Positions 1 through 7,389 of a stretch of DNA of 37,374 bases are shown in pieces. The DNA is taken from assembly GCA_025454255.1 (NCBI GenBank), contig JALOOU010000019.1, positions 1 through 37,374 of the forward strand, given 5' to 3'. A program made the translations under genes and the position numbers. The notes under the pieces were generated by a model, which was given only the letters and a program-made list of their open reading frames with translations, did no database searches and was not told the origin of the DNA. Positions within the stretch are counted from its first letter, which is position 1. Every line of letters starts with the position of its first letter. This stretch comes from Desulfobacterales bacterium. Lineage in GTDB: Bacteria; Desulfobacterota; Desulfobacteria; Desulfobacterales; SpSt-501.

Positions 1-80
1 GCGTCGCAGGTGGTGAGCTCGCGGGGCTCGGGCATCTCCTTCTCTTTTTTCTTGGAGATGAGTTCTTTTTTGTCTTCCAT
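1..80 (-). CDS. hypothetical protein, N-terminal fragment
   Basis: Only the first 26 codons of a leftward gene lie in the window; it continues past position 1. The ATG is at 80-78 and is preceded by a good ribosome binding site (GGGAGG on the minus strand, about 8 bases upstream), so the start is credible. The visible peptide is very rich in lysine and glutamate (begins MEDKKELISKKKEKE) and then reads PEPRELTTCDA. It shows no signal peptide or recognisable domain. The gene is divergent from the glutaredoxin at 377. No function can be assigned. Confidence 0.55.
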   Translation of the reverse strand, partial: MEDKKELISKKKEKEMPEPRELTTCD

Positions 81-148
81 GCGAATTGCCTCCCTTCGTG
101 GAGAGATTGAAACGTTTGGACCGGAGTGGCTGATGGGTTGAAAACCTA

Positions 149-172
149 CTCGAATAGCAGGAAATATTCGAG
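149..172. promoter_or_regulatory. perfect 8-bp inverted repeat, candidate operator
   Basis: CTCGAATA and TATTCGAG form a perfect 8-bp inverted repeat separated by 8 bases. It sits in an AT-richer patch of the 296-bp region between two divergent genes (80 leftward, 377 rightward). The arm and spacer geometry would suit a dimeric repressor or activator, but no regulator can be assigned. The rest of the region holds a short GCCAGG/CCTGGC hairpin at 223-240 with a T-run a few bases later (about 250). Confidence 0.35.
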
Positions 173-336
173 ATGATCCCGACCTTGAATGCCTACGGTA
201 AATAAAACGGTTTGTCAAGGGCCAGGCCCATCCCTGGCGTAGGGCCGTTTTTTCTCTTGTCTGTCTGCGGGTTTCGTGTTTAGGTAAAAATCTGTGGCAC
301 GGGGCCCAACCCGCGCCAGCGCACCTGAATCGAGGC

Positions 337-355
337 GCGGCCGTCAAACGGCCGC
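337..355 (+). other. hairpin in the leader of the glutaredoxin gene
   Basis: GCGGCCGT-CAA-ACGGCCGC forms a perfect 8-bp stem with a 3-base loop, ending 21 bases before the ATG at 377. It would lie in the 5' untranslated region. There is no T-run after it, so it is not a normal terminator. It may affect mRNA stability or access to the ribosome binding site (GGAAAGGA). Confidence 0.35.
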
Positions 356-376
356 TTAGCCGGAAAGGACACTGCC

Positions 377-670
377 ATGTCGGATGTGGAGGCCAAAGGC
401 CCTGCGGAGGATCAGAACCCACCCGGTGTAAAGGTCTACTCCCTGAGCACCTGCAGCCACTGCAAAGCCGCCAAGAAGTTCCTGGGGGAGTGCACCATCA
501 AGTACGAGTTCGTCGATGTCGACCTGCTGGAGGGCGACGAGCGCAAGGCCATCATCGAGGACGTCAAGAAGTTCAACCCGCGCTGCTCGTTTCCCACCGT
601 CATCATCGGGGAGAAGGTCATCGTCGGCTACAAGGAGCAGGAGATCAAGGAGGCGCTGGGCCTGGCATGA
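377..670 (+). CDS. glutaredoxin-like thiol-disulfide protein
   Basis: A 97-residue cytosolic protein of the thioredoxin fold. After a short acidic N-terminal extension (about 17 residues) it reads VKVYSLSTCSHCKAAKKFL, which is the first beta strand followed by a CxxC redox site (Cys-Ser-His-Cys). Later it has the typical glutaredoxin cis-proline segment (SFPTVIIG) and the GYKEQEIKEAL helix. The length is normal for a bacterial glutaredoxin. A ribosome binding site (AAAGGA) lies a few bases before the ATG. Its stop overlaps the start of the ferredoxin:thioredoxin-reductase-like gene (ATGA), so the two are probably translationally coupled and may work as redox partners. The identity of the downstream substrate is unknown. 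Confidence 0.85.
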   Translation: MSDVEAKGPAEDQNPPGVKVYSLSTCSHCKAAKKFLGECTIKYEFVDVDLLEGDERKAIIEDVKKFNPRCSFPTVIIGEKVIVGYKEQEIKEALGLA

Positions 671-999
671 ACGCGCAGCAGCTCTACGACATGATGAAGA
701 AGGTCCAGGAGGCGAAAGGCTATTTTTTCAACACCGACCGCGAGCGGGTCATGGAGCTGCTCGCAGCGCTGCTCTTGAACAAGCAGCGCTACGGGTACAT
801 GGGCTGCCCCTGCCGCCTGCTCTCGGGCAACCGCGACCAGGACCGGGACATCATCTGCCCCTGCGTCTACAGCGTGCCGGACATCGCCGAGTACGGCAGC
901 TGCTACTGCAACCTGTACGTATCGCGGGAGTGGAACGAGGGCACGATCCCCCGCGACTACGTTCCCGAGCGCCGCCCCCCCGAAAAGATGGGCTTTTAA
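667..999 (+). CDS. ferredoxin:thioredoxin reductase catalytic (beta) subunit-like protein
   Basis: A 110-residue protein carrying the diagnostic cysteine pattern of the FTR catalytic chain: CPC (in YMGCPCRLLSG), a second CPC about 15 residues later (DIICPCVYSV), and then CYC where plant and cyanobacterial FTR have CHC (SCYCNLYVS). In the known family four of these cysteines ligate a [4Fe-4S] cluster and two form the active disulfide that takes electrons from ferredoxin and reduces a thioredoxin-type partner. The start at 667 overlaps the glutaredoxin stop by 4 bp, and an upstream in-frame extension is a shadow of the other frame. No variable (alpha) subunit gene is nearby, which is common for FTR homologues of anaerobes. 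The immediate neighbour glutaredoxin is the likely acceptor, by inference. Confidence 0.85.
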   Translation: MNAQQLYDMMKKVQEAKGYFFNTDRERVMELLAALLLNKQRYGYMGCPCRLLSGNRDQDRDIICPCVYSVPDIAEYGSCYCNLYVSREWNEGTIPRDYVPERRPPEKMGF

Positions 1000-1036
1000 T
1001 GCCGGTACCGGGCAACCATTCGAAGCTGCCGATTCG

Positions 1037-1164
1037 TGGCCGCCACCAGTCGATGGCGTCGTTCCAGGGTCAAGATCAAGGCGCGCGAATTCCGTGTCGC
1101 TGGCCGCCACCATTCGATGGCGTCGTTCCAGGGTCAAGATCAAGGCGCGCGAATTCCGTGTCGC
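1037..1164. repeat. two tandem copies of a 64-bp repeat
   Basis: Positions 1037-1100 and 1101-1164 are the same 64-bp unit in direct head-to-tail order, differing at one base (G at 1049, T at 1113). The unit begins TGGCCGCCAC and ends CGTGTCGC. It lies between the convergent ends of the FTR-like gene and the damaged nqrF. It has no convincing coding content: the open frames through it are compositional. It could be a small duplication or an intergenic repeat family. Confidence 0.85.
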
Positions 1165-1166
1165 GA

Positions 1167-1185
1167 GGCGTACGTTGAGTACGCC
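1167..1185. terminator. stem-loop between convergent genes
   Basis: GGCGTAC-GTTGA-GTACGCC is a perfect 7-bp stem with a 5-base loop. It lies about 55 bp beyond the 3' end of nqrF and beyond the 64-bp repeats that follow the FTR-like gene. No clear T-run follows on either strand, so a role in termination or 3' end protection is only a suggestion. Confidence 0.3.
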
Positions 1186-1238
1186 GCAGCGACCACGGGA
1201 TGAAGCGCAACGCAGAGATTGGCCCTGCAACGGCGCCA

Positions 1239-2415
1239 TCATCCGAACTCGTCGTAGGCGATCATCTCCGGGTCCACGCCCGCAGAGGTAGTACTCGATT
1301 TCCGTGGGGTCTTCGTGCCGGCTGAGGTAGAGGTCGTGGGCCACCTTGTGGATATAGCCCACCGGGCCGTCCCAATGGTCTTCGGGCAGCGGCTCGGACA
1401 GAGCCACGGTGTAGGTGAAATTGGGAAACTGCTCGGCCAGCCGTCTGAACTCCGCATCGTAGATCATCTCCGCCCGGGAGCGGGCGCCGTACCAGAAGCT
1501 GATCCGGCGGTTGGTCTGCACCCGCGAGAGCTGGTCGAAAATGTGGCTGCGCATGGGGGCCATGCCGGCCCCCCCGGCGAGGAAGCACATCTCCCGCCGG
1601 GTCTCCTTGATGAAAAACTCCCCGAATGGCCCGCTCAGGACGACCGGGTCCCCCGGCTTCAGGCTGAAGACGTAGGAGGACCCCACCCCGGGGGGCAGAT
1701 CGCCGCTTGCGCCCGGCGGGGGCGTAGCGATGCGGATGGTGAAGCGCAGCAGGTCCTCGGAGGGGGTGTTGGCCATGGAATAGGCCCGATACACCGGCTC
1801 GTCGGTTTTGGCCACCAGGCTCCAGAGCTTGTAGCGGTCCCACATCGACCGGTAGGTCTGGGGGATGTGGAACTCTTTGAATGAGGCGTGGTAGCGGGGG
1901 ATGTCGATCTGGACATAGGCGCCGGACTTGAAGTTGAGCGCCTGCCCGGGCTCCAGCTGCAGGATCAGCTCCTTGATGAAGGTGGCCACGTTTTCGTTTG
2001 ACACCACCGTGGCATTGTACTTCTTGATGTTGAAGATCTCCTCCGGGATGCGGACCCGCATGTCCTCCTTGACCTTGAGCTGGCAGGAGATGCGGATGCC
2101 CTCCAGGCGCTGCTTGCGGGTGAGGTGGGCCAGCTCCGTCGGCAGTACGTCCCGCCCCCCCGACTCGACCTTGCACTTGCACAGCCCGCAGGAGCCGCCC
2201 CCGCCGCAGCCCGAGGGCAGGTAGATCTTGTTTTCCGCGAGCGCCGCGAGCAGCGTGCGGCCGCTCGGAACCAGGATGCTCTTCTCCGGGTCGTCGTTGA
2301 TGACGATCCGCCGCTCGCCCTTCTGCACTACCCGGGACTCCACCAGGAGCAGAATCCCGACCAGAACGACGATTACCCCGGCGAAGACCGCGGTGCTGAC
2401 GAGGTATTCGTTCAA
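1239..2415 (-). pseudogene. nqrF: Na+-NQR subunit F, frameshifted by a 3' deletion
   Basis: NqrF is the NADH-oxidising subunit, with a [2Fe-2S] cluster and FAD. The start is a TTG at 2415 that overlaps the nqrE stop (TTGA). Visible parts are an N-terminal membrane helix (about residues 5-26), the plant-type ferredoxin cysteines at 70, 76, 79 and 111, the flavin segment RAYSMAN, and the NADH-binding GGAGMAPMRS. At Cys378-Gly379 (EYYLCG) the frame breaks. The normal C-terminal peptide GVDPEMIAYDEFG, ending at 1239, follows at once in another frame. The usual CGPPxM segment and about 15 residues are absent, consistent with a loss of about 47 bp. Without the shift the frame would run to 628 with unrelated sequence, antisense to the FTR-like gene. 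This is either a true mutation or an assembly fault. Confidence 0.8.
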
Positions 2416-3020
2416 ATGGAGACCCCCGCAAATAGCATGAAGCCGATGGCGATCAGGCCGGTGACGATCATGCTCTGCCCGAAGCCCTGCAAGCCCGCGG
2501 GCACATCGGCATAGCGCAGCTTCTTCTGAATGGCCGCCATGGCGATGATGGCCAGGCACCAGCCGGTACCCGACCCGGCCCCGTACACCAGGGTCTCGGC
2601 GAAGGTGTAGCTGCGCTCGACCATGAAGAGCGAAGCGCCCAGGATGGCGCAGTTGACCGTGATCAGCGGCAGGTAGACGCCCAGCCCCGTGTAGAGCGCC
2701 GGGGAGTAGCGGTCGATGACCATCTCCAGCACCTGCACGATCGCCGCGATCTGGGCGATGAACAGGATGAGCTTCAAGAAGCTCAGGTTGATCTCAGGCA
2801 AGCCGGCCCAGGCCAGCGCCCCGGGCGCCAAAAGGAGGTTGTAGATCAGCCAGTTGACCGGGGTGGTGAGCGCCATGACGAAGATGACCGCCACCCCCAG
2901 CCCGGCGGCGGTCTTGAGGTTGCGCGAAACCGCCAGAAACGAGCACATCCCCAGGAAATAGGACAAAAGGATGTTGCCGACGAAGATGGAGTTGACGCCG
3001 ATGCTGATCAGGTTTTCCAC
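2412..3020 (-). CDS. nqrE: Na+-NQR subunit E
   Basis: A 202-residue integral membrane protein of the NqrE/RnfA family with about six hydrophobic helices. It is one of two homologous, oppositely oriented subunits that hold the Fe centre in the membrane core of the sodium pump. The two conserved half-channel cysteines expected of the family are visible in [12 protein letters not shown] and [14 protein letters not shown]. Length is normal. It lies 2 bp after nqrD and its stop overlaps the TTG start of nqrF, so it is a mid-operon gene. NqrE rather than RnfA is chosen because the operon carries nqrA, nqrB and nqrF. Confidence 0.93.
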   Translation of the reverse strand: MENLISIGVNSIFVGNILLSYFLGMCSFLAVSRNLKTAAGLGVAVIFVMALTTPVNWLIYNLLLAPGALAWAGLPEINLSFLKLILFIAQIAAIVQVLEMVIDRYSPALYTGLGVYLPLITVNCAILGASLFMVERSYTFAETLVYGAGSGTGWCLAIIAMAAIQKKLRYADVPAGLQGFGQSMIVTGLIAIGFMLFAGVSI

Positions 3021-3022
3021 CG

Positions 3023-3670
3023 CTATTTTCTCTCCAGCAGGGTGTGCTCCAGCCAGACGAAAAGGCCGATCATGATGAAGGCGCCCGGGGCCAAAACCAG
3101 CAGGCCGTTGTTCACGTAGCCGGCCTGGTAGAGCGCCTCCGGGATCACCGGGTAGCCCAGCACCCGCCCGGAGCCCAAAAGCTCCCGCAAAAAGGCCACC
3201 CCCACCAGGACCGAGGCGTACCCCAGCCCGTTGGCCAGCCCGTCGAGAAAGGCCCGCGCCGGCGGGTTGTTCATGGCATAGGCTTCCGTGCGACCGAGAA
3301 CGATGCAGTTGGTGATGATCAGGCCGACGAAGACCGAGAGCTGCTTGCTCACGTCGTACATGAAGGCCTTGAGCAGTTCGTCGGCGATGATCACCAGGGT
3401 GGCGATCACGGCCACCTGTACGATAATGCGGATGTTGCGCGGAATGCTCGCCCGCAGCAGAGATACGATCAGGTTCGAGCAGGCCACCACCAGCGTCAGT
3501 GCGAGGCCCATGACGATGGCCGTCTGCATCTGGACCGTCACCGCCAGCGCCGAGCAGATGCCCAAGATCTGCTTGGAGATGGGGTTGGCCTTCCAGAGGG
3601 CCTTGAGGATCTCCTTGTAGGCGACCGTGCGCTTGACGACCGCCCAGGGTTTGGCCACAGCGCCGTTCAT
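3023..3670 (-). CDS. nqrD: Na+-NQR subunit D
   Basis: A 215-residue integral membrane protein of the NqrD/RnfE family. The start at 3670 (MNGAVAKPW) follows an AAGGAGA ribosome binding site; the longer open frame upstream is an artefact of the nqrC region. The conserved cysteines that with NqrE bind the intramembrane Fe centre are seen in [10 protein letters not shown] and [16 protein letters not shown]. About six transmembrane segments are evident, and the length matches the family. The gene sits 17 bp after nqrC and 2 bp before nqrE. Confidence 0.93.
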   Translation of the reverse strand: MNGAVAKPWAVVKRTVAYKEILKALWKANPISKQILGICSALAVTVQMQTAIVMGLALTLVVACSNLIVSLLRASIPRNIRIIVQVAVIATLVIIADELLKAFMYDVSKQLSVFVGLIITNCIVLGRTEAYAMNNPPARAFLDGLANGLGYASVLVGVAFLRELLGSGRVLGYPVIPEALYQAGYVNNGLLVLAPGAFIMIGLFVWLEHTLLERK

Positions 3671-3687
3671 GGGGTCTCCTTGCGGTT

Positions 3688-4425
3688 TCAGTTCAAGGTG
3701 GCGGGGGAGGGCAGCCCCAGCTCGGTCAGCAGGTTCTTGCGGAACTTGACCGCCACCGGCTCGTAGCGGCGCAGGGTGTCCTTGATGCCGGCGGCGAGAT
3801 ACTTTCCGGTGAGGGTGGCGCCGCTGATCCCGTCCACGTAGTTCGCCTGTTTCTCCTTGGAGACCGCCTCCTCCGCCCGGCCCTTGGCGATGCCGACCGA
3901 GACGAATTGGCCCTCCCGGGTGACGATCTTCTTGCCGACCCAGTTGTCGCGGAACCAGCGCTTTTCGATCTCCCCCCCCAGGCCCGGCGTCTCGGAGTGC
4001 TGATAGACGGCGAAGCCCTTGACGGTGGCCCCGTCGCGCTCCAGAGCCAGATAGGCATGGATCGGCCCCCAGAGACCGCGCGCATCGATCGGGACGATGT
4101 AGCCGAGGATCTCCTCGCCCGCGACGCTGAGGTAGATGGGAAGGCCGGCGGCATCTTTGGGCGAATCGGCCCTCTCCAGGATGCGGCCCACCGGATCCAC
4201 CTGCAACTCGCGGATGCGCTCCCGGTAGAGCCGCTCGATGTCGGCGGCGGAATAGTCGCGCTCCACCGACAGCAGCCCCGCCGCCCGCAGAACGTTGCGG
4301 TGGCGGTCGATCAACACGTTGCGCTCCTGCCAGGGCCTCAAGCCGCTCGAGGCGGCCGTCAACAGCAGGCTGCAGACGATGCACAGGGCCAGGGCGAACA
4401 GGAGGCTTTTGAGGTTACCGGACAT
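3688..4425 (-). CDS. nqrC: Na+-NQR subunit C (covalent FMN)
   Basis: A 245-residue subunit with one N-terminal membrane anchor (about residues 6-26) and a soluble periplasmic-side domain. The flavinylation motif is present near the C-terminus as SGATLT (in [13 protein letters not shown]). In studied NqrC proteins the last threonine carries FMN through a phosphoester bond added by ApbE. No apbE gene is in this window, so it must be elsewhere. The start at 4425 ([10 protein letters not shown]) overlaps the end of nqrB by 11 bp. An upstream in-frame ATG would extend far into nqrB and is less likely. Confidence 0.92.
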   Translation of the reverse strand: MSGNLKSLLFALALCIVCSLLLTAASSGLRPWQERNVLIDRHRNVLRAAGLLSVERDYSAADIERLYRERIRELQVDPVGRILERADSPKDAAGLPIYLSVAGEEILGYIVPIDARGLWGPIHAYLALERDGATVKGFAVYQHSETPGLGGEIEKRWFRDNWVGKKIVTREGQFVSVGIAKGRAEEAVSKEKQANYVDGISGATLTGKYLAAGIKDTLRRYEPVAVKFRKNLLTELGLPSPATLN

Positions 4426-5599
4426 TGGGCACCCGTTTTTTGAGGCGCATTTTGACCTGGACCTCGTCCAACAGCGGCGCAAAGCAGTTCATGAAGAGGA
4501 TGGCGATCCCGATCCCCTCCGGGAACGCGGGGTTGAACACGCGCATCAAAACGGTCAGCATGCCGATCAGAAACCCGTAGACCCAGCGCGCCCCCGGCAT
4601 GGCGGGCGCTGAGACCGGATCGGTGGTCATATAGGCGATGCCGAAGGCCGCCCCGCCCACCAGCAGGTGATGCAGCGGACTGAGGTGAAGATAAGGTGAT
4701 GAGCCCGGCCCCGCAACCAGGTTGAGCAGCCCCGCCGTCGCCAGAAACCCGAGGATGTCGCCCAGGATGATGCGGTGGTCGGCCACCCCCACCGTGATCA
4801 AAAATAGGGCGCCGAGGATGCAAAGGAAGGTCGCCGAGGCGCCGATCGAGTCCGGGTAGAGCCCGAAAAAGAGCTTGGCCGTGCTGTAGCCGGCATCCAC
4901 CCAGGCCTGGGGCACGCTGCCGGTTTCGGTGGCCGCCGCCACGGCCAGCGGGGTCGCGCTGGTGAAGGCGTCCACGGGCGCTGTCCGGCCGGCGGCGAGC
5001 ACCGTCCAGACGGCATCACCGGAGGTTTGGACCGGATAGGCGAAGTAGAGAAAGGCGCGGCCCGTCAGGGCCGGGTTTAAAAAATTGCGGCCGGTGCCGC
5101 CGAAGATCTCCTTGCCGATGACGACCCCGAAGGAGATGCCGAGGGCCACCTGCCAGAGGGGCTGGGTCGGCGGCAGGGTCAGCGGGAAGAGGGCGCAGCT
5201 GACGAAAAGCCCCTCGCTGATCTCGTGCTTGCGCACGGTGGCGAACAGGGCCTCCCAGAAATACCCCACGGCGTAGGTGACCACCACCATCGGCACCACT
5301 ACCTGCAGCCCCTTGGCCACCACCGGCCATAAATCCGGCGGCAGGCCGGAGGCGAGGTGCGACTGGTACCCGACGTTGAAGACACCGAAGGCGTAGTGCG
5401 GCAGCAGGGCCACGACGACCAAAAACATGAAGCGCTTGACGTCGAGGCGGTCGCGGACCATCGGGCTCGCCGTGGTCACGTGGGGCGGGGGGTAGAAGAT
5501 CGATTCGATGTTTTCGTAGACGAAATAGTATGTTTCGAAGCGGCCGCCTTTTTCGAAGTGGCGGCGCTGGGAGTCGAAAAATCGGTTGATCGGGTTCAT
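4415..5599 (-). CDS. nqrB: Na+-NQR subunit B (covalent FMN, Na+ channel)
   Basis: A 394-residue polytopic membrane protein, the largest membrane subunit of the pump, homologous to RnfD. The FMN attachment site is visible as TSATPLA (in VDAFTSATPLAVAAA), where the threonine of the SAT core is the acceptor. The N-terminal soluble region contains PPPHVTTASPMVRD, typical of NqrB/RnfD. About ten hydrophobic helices follow. It starts 4 bp after nqrA and overlaps nqrC. Length is close to the roughly 400-residue norm. Confidence 0.93.
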   Translation of the reverse strand: MNPINRFFDSQRRHFEKGGRFETYYFVYENIESIFYPPPHVTTASPMVRDRLDVKRFMFLVVVALLPHYAFGVFNVGYQSHLASGLPPDLWPVVAKGLQVVVPMVVVTYAVGYFWEALFATVRKHEISEGLFVSCALFPLTLPPTQPLWQVALGISFGVVIGKEIFGGTGRNFLNPALTGRAFLYFAYPVQTSGDAVWTVLAAGRTAPVDAFTSATPLAVAAATETGSVPQAWVDAGYSTAKLFFGLYPDSIGASATFLCILGALFLITVGVADHRIILGDILGFLATAGLLNLVAGPGSSPYLHLSPLHHLLVGGAAFGIAYMTTDPVSAPAMPGARWVYGFLIGMLTVLMRVFNPAFPEGIGIAILFMNCFAPLLDEVQVKMRLKKRVPNVR

Positions 5600-5603
5600 G
5601 GGC

Positions 5604-6953
5604 TCACGCGATGTCGTCGTAGTAGGCTTCCCGGGCGCGGCGCAGGGTCTCGAGCAGGTCGATCTTGGACGGGCAGACGAACGCGCACAGGCCGCACTCC
5701 ACGCAGTCGAGCAGGCCGTGGGATAGGGACTCCTCCACCTCCTCCGCCAGAGCGGCCTTGTAGGTCAGCTGCGGCAGGATGTCCACCGGGCAGACCCGGG
5801 CGCAGAAACCGCACTGGATGCAGGCCCGCAGCCCCCCGTGCCGGTTGCAGCTCATGCTGCGGTCGCGCGGGGAAGTGAACGAGGATAAAAAGGTCCGCGA
5901 GTAGCTGGTGGCCTCGCGCCCCGGCAGCATCCATCGGAAGGCAGGGGGGCTCTCGGCGCCCTCGGCCAGATAGACCAGCGACGTCTCCCCCGCATTCAGA
6001 AAGGAGTCCATCGGCGCCGGCTGCCCGCTGAAGACCCCGCCGGCGACGCATCGGATTCCGGCGGCCGGCACCTCGCCTGCGCCCAGGGCGGCGATGGGCG
6101 CTCCGATACGGGCTCTGACGTGCCGGGGGGTTTGCGCGCCGGGCCCCGCGATGACCAGCGTCTGCTCGGTGGGCAGGCGCCCTTCCTGCAGAAACTGCCC
6201 CAACAGCAGCACCCCCTGCCCGGAGATGAACCAGGAGTGGTTTTCCGCGGCGGATCGTTTCGTGCGGTAGAGCAAAACCCCGGGGTCGTGCGCGGGGTAG
6301 TTTCCGGTGTAAAGATGGGTGATGCGACTCCGGAGCCCATTGATGGCCGCAGCGTTTTCCTTGGCGAGGGAGACGTTGACCGGGGCGTCGGCTGCCCGTT
6401 CGAGGGCCCGCAGCCCGAACTCGAAGAGATCCTCGCACCCCCTGAGGTAGACCGGCGGCAGCGGGTGGAAGGGATCGAGGTTGTCCAGGTGGACGAAGAG
6501 CGCCGGGGGCCGGGCCTCCCTCCGGGCGGCATCGCGGAAGGGAAGCTCCCGGACGAGCGGCCAAAGGCCTCCCGCCATGAGCCGGTCGATCAGGTCGAGC
6601 CGATCGATCCTCTCAAGCTCCCCGCGATCGATCGGCCCGAACTCCTCGAACGCCTCTTGTTCGTCCAGATCAACGACGATGTGGCGCACCAACCGCCGGG
6701 GGCCCAGGCTGACGGCGCTCACCGTACCGGCCCCGGGCGACCGGTAGAAAACGCCGGGGTGCCGTTTGTCTTCGAAAAGGACGGAGCCCACCTTGACCCG
6801 GTCGCCGACCTTGACCGTGAGGCGGGGCTTGACGAACCGCAGCCGTTCCGGCACGACGGCGACCCGCGCCGGCCGGGGCAGAACCTCCACCTCGGCCGCC
6901 GGCGCGCCGATAAGTCTCAGCTGGTAGCCTTTTTTGATGTGCACGGTATTCAT
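5604..6953 (-). CDS. nqrA: Na+-NQR subunit A with two [4Fe-4S] motifs
   Basis: A 449-residue soluble subunit, first gene of the operon. The N-terminus (IKKGYQLRLIGAP, VKVGDRVKVGSVLFEDKRHPGV) is plain NqrA. Unusually, the C-terminus holds two complete CxxCxxCxxxCP motifs: CIQCGFCARVCP from residue 378 and CVECGLCAFVCP from residue 417. Classical NqrA, such as that of Vibrio, lacks these clusters; the homologous RnfC has them. The protein may thus keep the ancestral Fe-S domain, giving it an electron entry or relay that classical Na+-NQR lacks. The ATG at 6953 has a GAGGGAG ribosome binding site. The identification as NqrA is firm; the functional meaning of the clusters is inference. Confidence 0.92.
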   Translation of the reverse strand: MNTVHIKKGYQLRLIGAPAAEVEVLPRPARVAVVPERLRFVKPRLTVKVGDRVKVGSVLFEDKRHPGVFYRSPGAGTVSAVSLGPRRLVRHIVVDLDEQEAFEEFGPIDRGELERIDRLDLIDRLMAGGLWPLVRELPFRDAARREARPPALFVHLDNLDPFHPLPPVYLRGCEDLFEFGLRALERAADAPVNVSLAKENAAAINGLRSRITHLYTGNYPAHDPGVLLYRTKRSAAENHSWFISGQGVLLLGQFLQEGRLPTEQTLVIAGPGAQTPRHVRARIGAPIAALGAGEVPAAGIRCVAGGVFSGQPAPMDSFLNAGETSLVYLAEGAESPPAFRWMLPGREATSYSRTFLSSFTSPRDRSMSCNRHGGLRACIQCGFCARVCPVDILPQLTYKAALAEEVEESLSHGLLDCVECGLCAFVCPSKIDLLETLRRAREAYYDDIA

Positions 6954-6979
6954 GCGATGCGACTCCCTCAGCGTTTCGG

Positions 6980-7009
6980 CCTATACCACGGCTGCCGGGC
7001 GCATTTCAA
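6980..7009 (-). promoter_or_regulatory. candidate sigma-70 promoter of the nqr operon
   Basis: Reading the minus strand, TTGAAA (7009-7004) is followed after 18 bases by TATAGG (6985-6980), about 27 bp before the nqrA ATG. The match is fair, not strong. No other good hexamer pair lies in the 196-bp gap. Confidence 0.35.
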
Positions 7010-7011
7010 CC

Positions 7012-7030
7012 CGCCGCCGGGCCGGCGGCG
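7012..7030. other. GC-rich perfect palindrome
   Basis: CGCCGCCGG-G-CCGGCGGCG is a perfect 9-bp inverted repeat around one central base, between the divergent nqrA and the 7150 gene. It lies just upstream of the candidate nqr promoter, so it may be a regulatory site or a structured block. Confidence 0.35.
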
Positions 7031-7059
7031 CTGCCGCCGTCGGCTGTCACCAATTAGTC

Positions 7060-7088
7060 TTGACTTTTTCTCTCCTCCGGACAATGTT
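7060..7088 (+). promoter_or_regulatory. candidate sigma-70 promoter for the 7150 gene
   Basis: TTGACT at 7060-7065 is followed after 17 bases by AATGTT at 7083-7088. The -35 box is good and the -10 box is weak. It would transcribe the small CxxC protein and perhaps citrate synthase and the Fur-family gene behind it. Confidence 0.35.
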
Positions 7089-7149
7089 TCGTTTTTAGCC
7101 GGGATAAAACCACGTTGATGCCCGCAGGAGCGCCCACAAGGAGGATTCC

Positions 7150-7365
7150 ATGGACAAGATCGTCAAAAAGGAAGTCTGCCGCTGCGTGAACTGCGGAAAC
7201 GAAGCCGAGATGGTGTTCACCTGCACGCTGCCCGAAGCCGAGGCTGCCCCCGGCGTCCAGGCAACCGCGATGACGCCTGGCACCGCAACCGCGAAAACCC
7301 ACGTCAAAGCCAAGGGCACCTGTTCGCATTGCGGCAATGAGGCCGACATGTGGATTGACGTCTAA
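7150..7365 (+). CDS. small protein with paired CxxC motifs
   Basis: A 71-residue protein of unknown function. It has two similar halves: CRCVNCGNEAEM near the N-terminus and CSHCGNEADM near the C-terminus, joined by an Ala/Pro/Thr-rich linker of about 35 residues. The repeated CxxCGNEA unit looks like the two knuckles of a zinc ribbon or rubredoxin-like site, so metal binding is likely but not shown. An AAGGAGG ribosome binding site precedes the ATG. It ends 24 bp before citrate synthase. It may be a rapidly evolving conserved small protein of this lineage. Confidence 0.7.
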   Translation: MDKIVKKEVCRCVNCGNEAEMVFTCTLPEAEAAPGVQATAMTPGTATAKTHVKAKGTCSHCGNEADMWIDV

Positions 7366-7389
7366 CCACCTGATCCAGAGGGTCCGCGC

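Noticed and set aside
268-300. Sigma-54 promoter ahead of the glutaredoxin gene (TGGCACGGGGCCC)
   Set aside because: The -24 half matches but there is no TTGC at the required -12 position.
1037-1164. CRISPR array
   Set aside because: Two adjacent 64-bp direct copies without spacers and without cas genes do not fit a CRISPR array.
628-1238. Continuation of the nqrF frame beyond the frameshift to 628
   Set aside because: The peptide loses all NqrF similarity after the break and runs antisense to the well-supported FTR-like gene.
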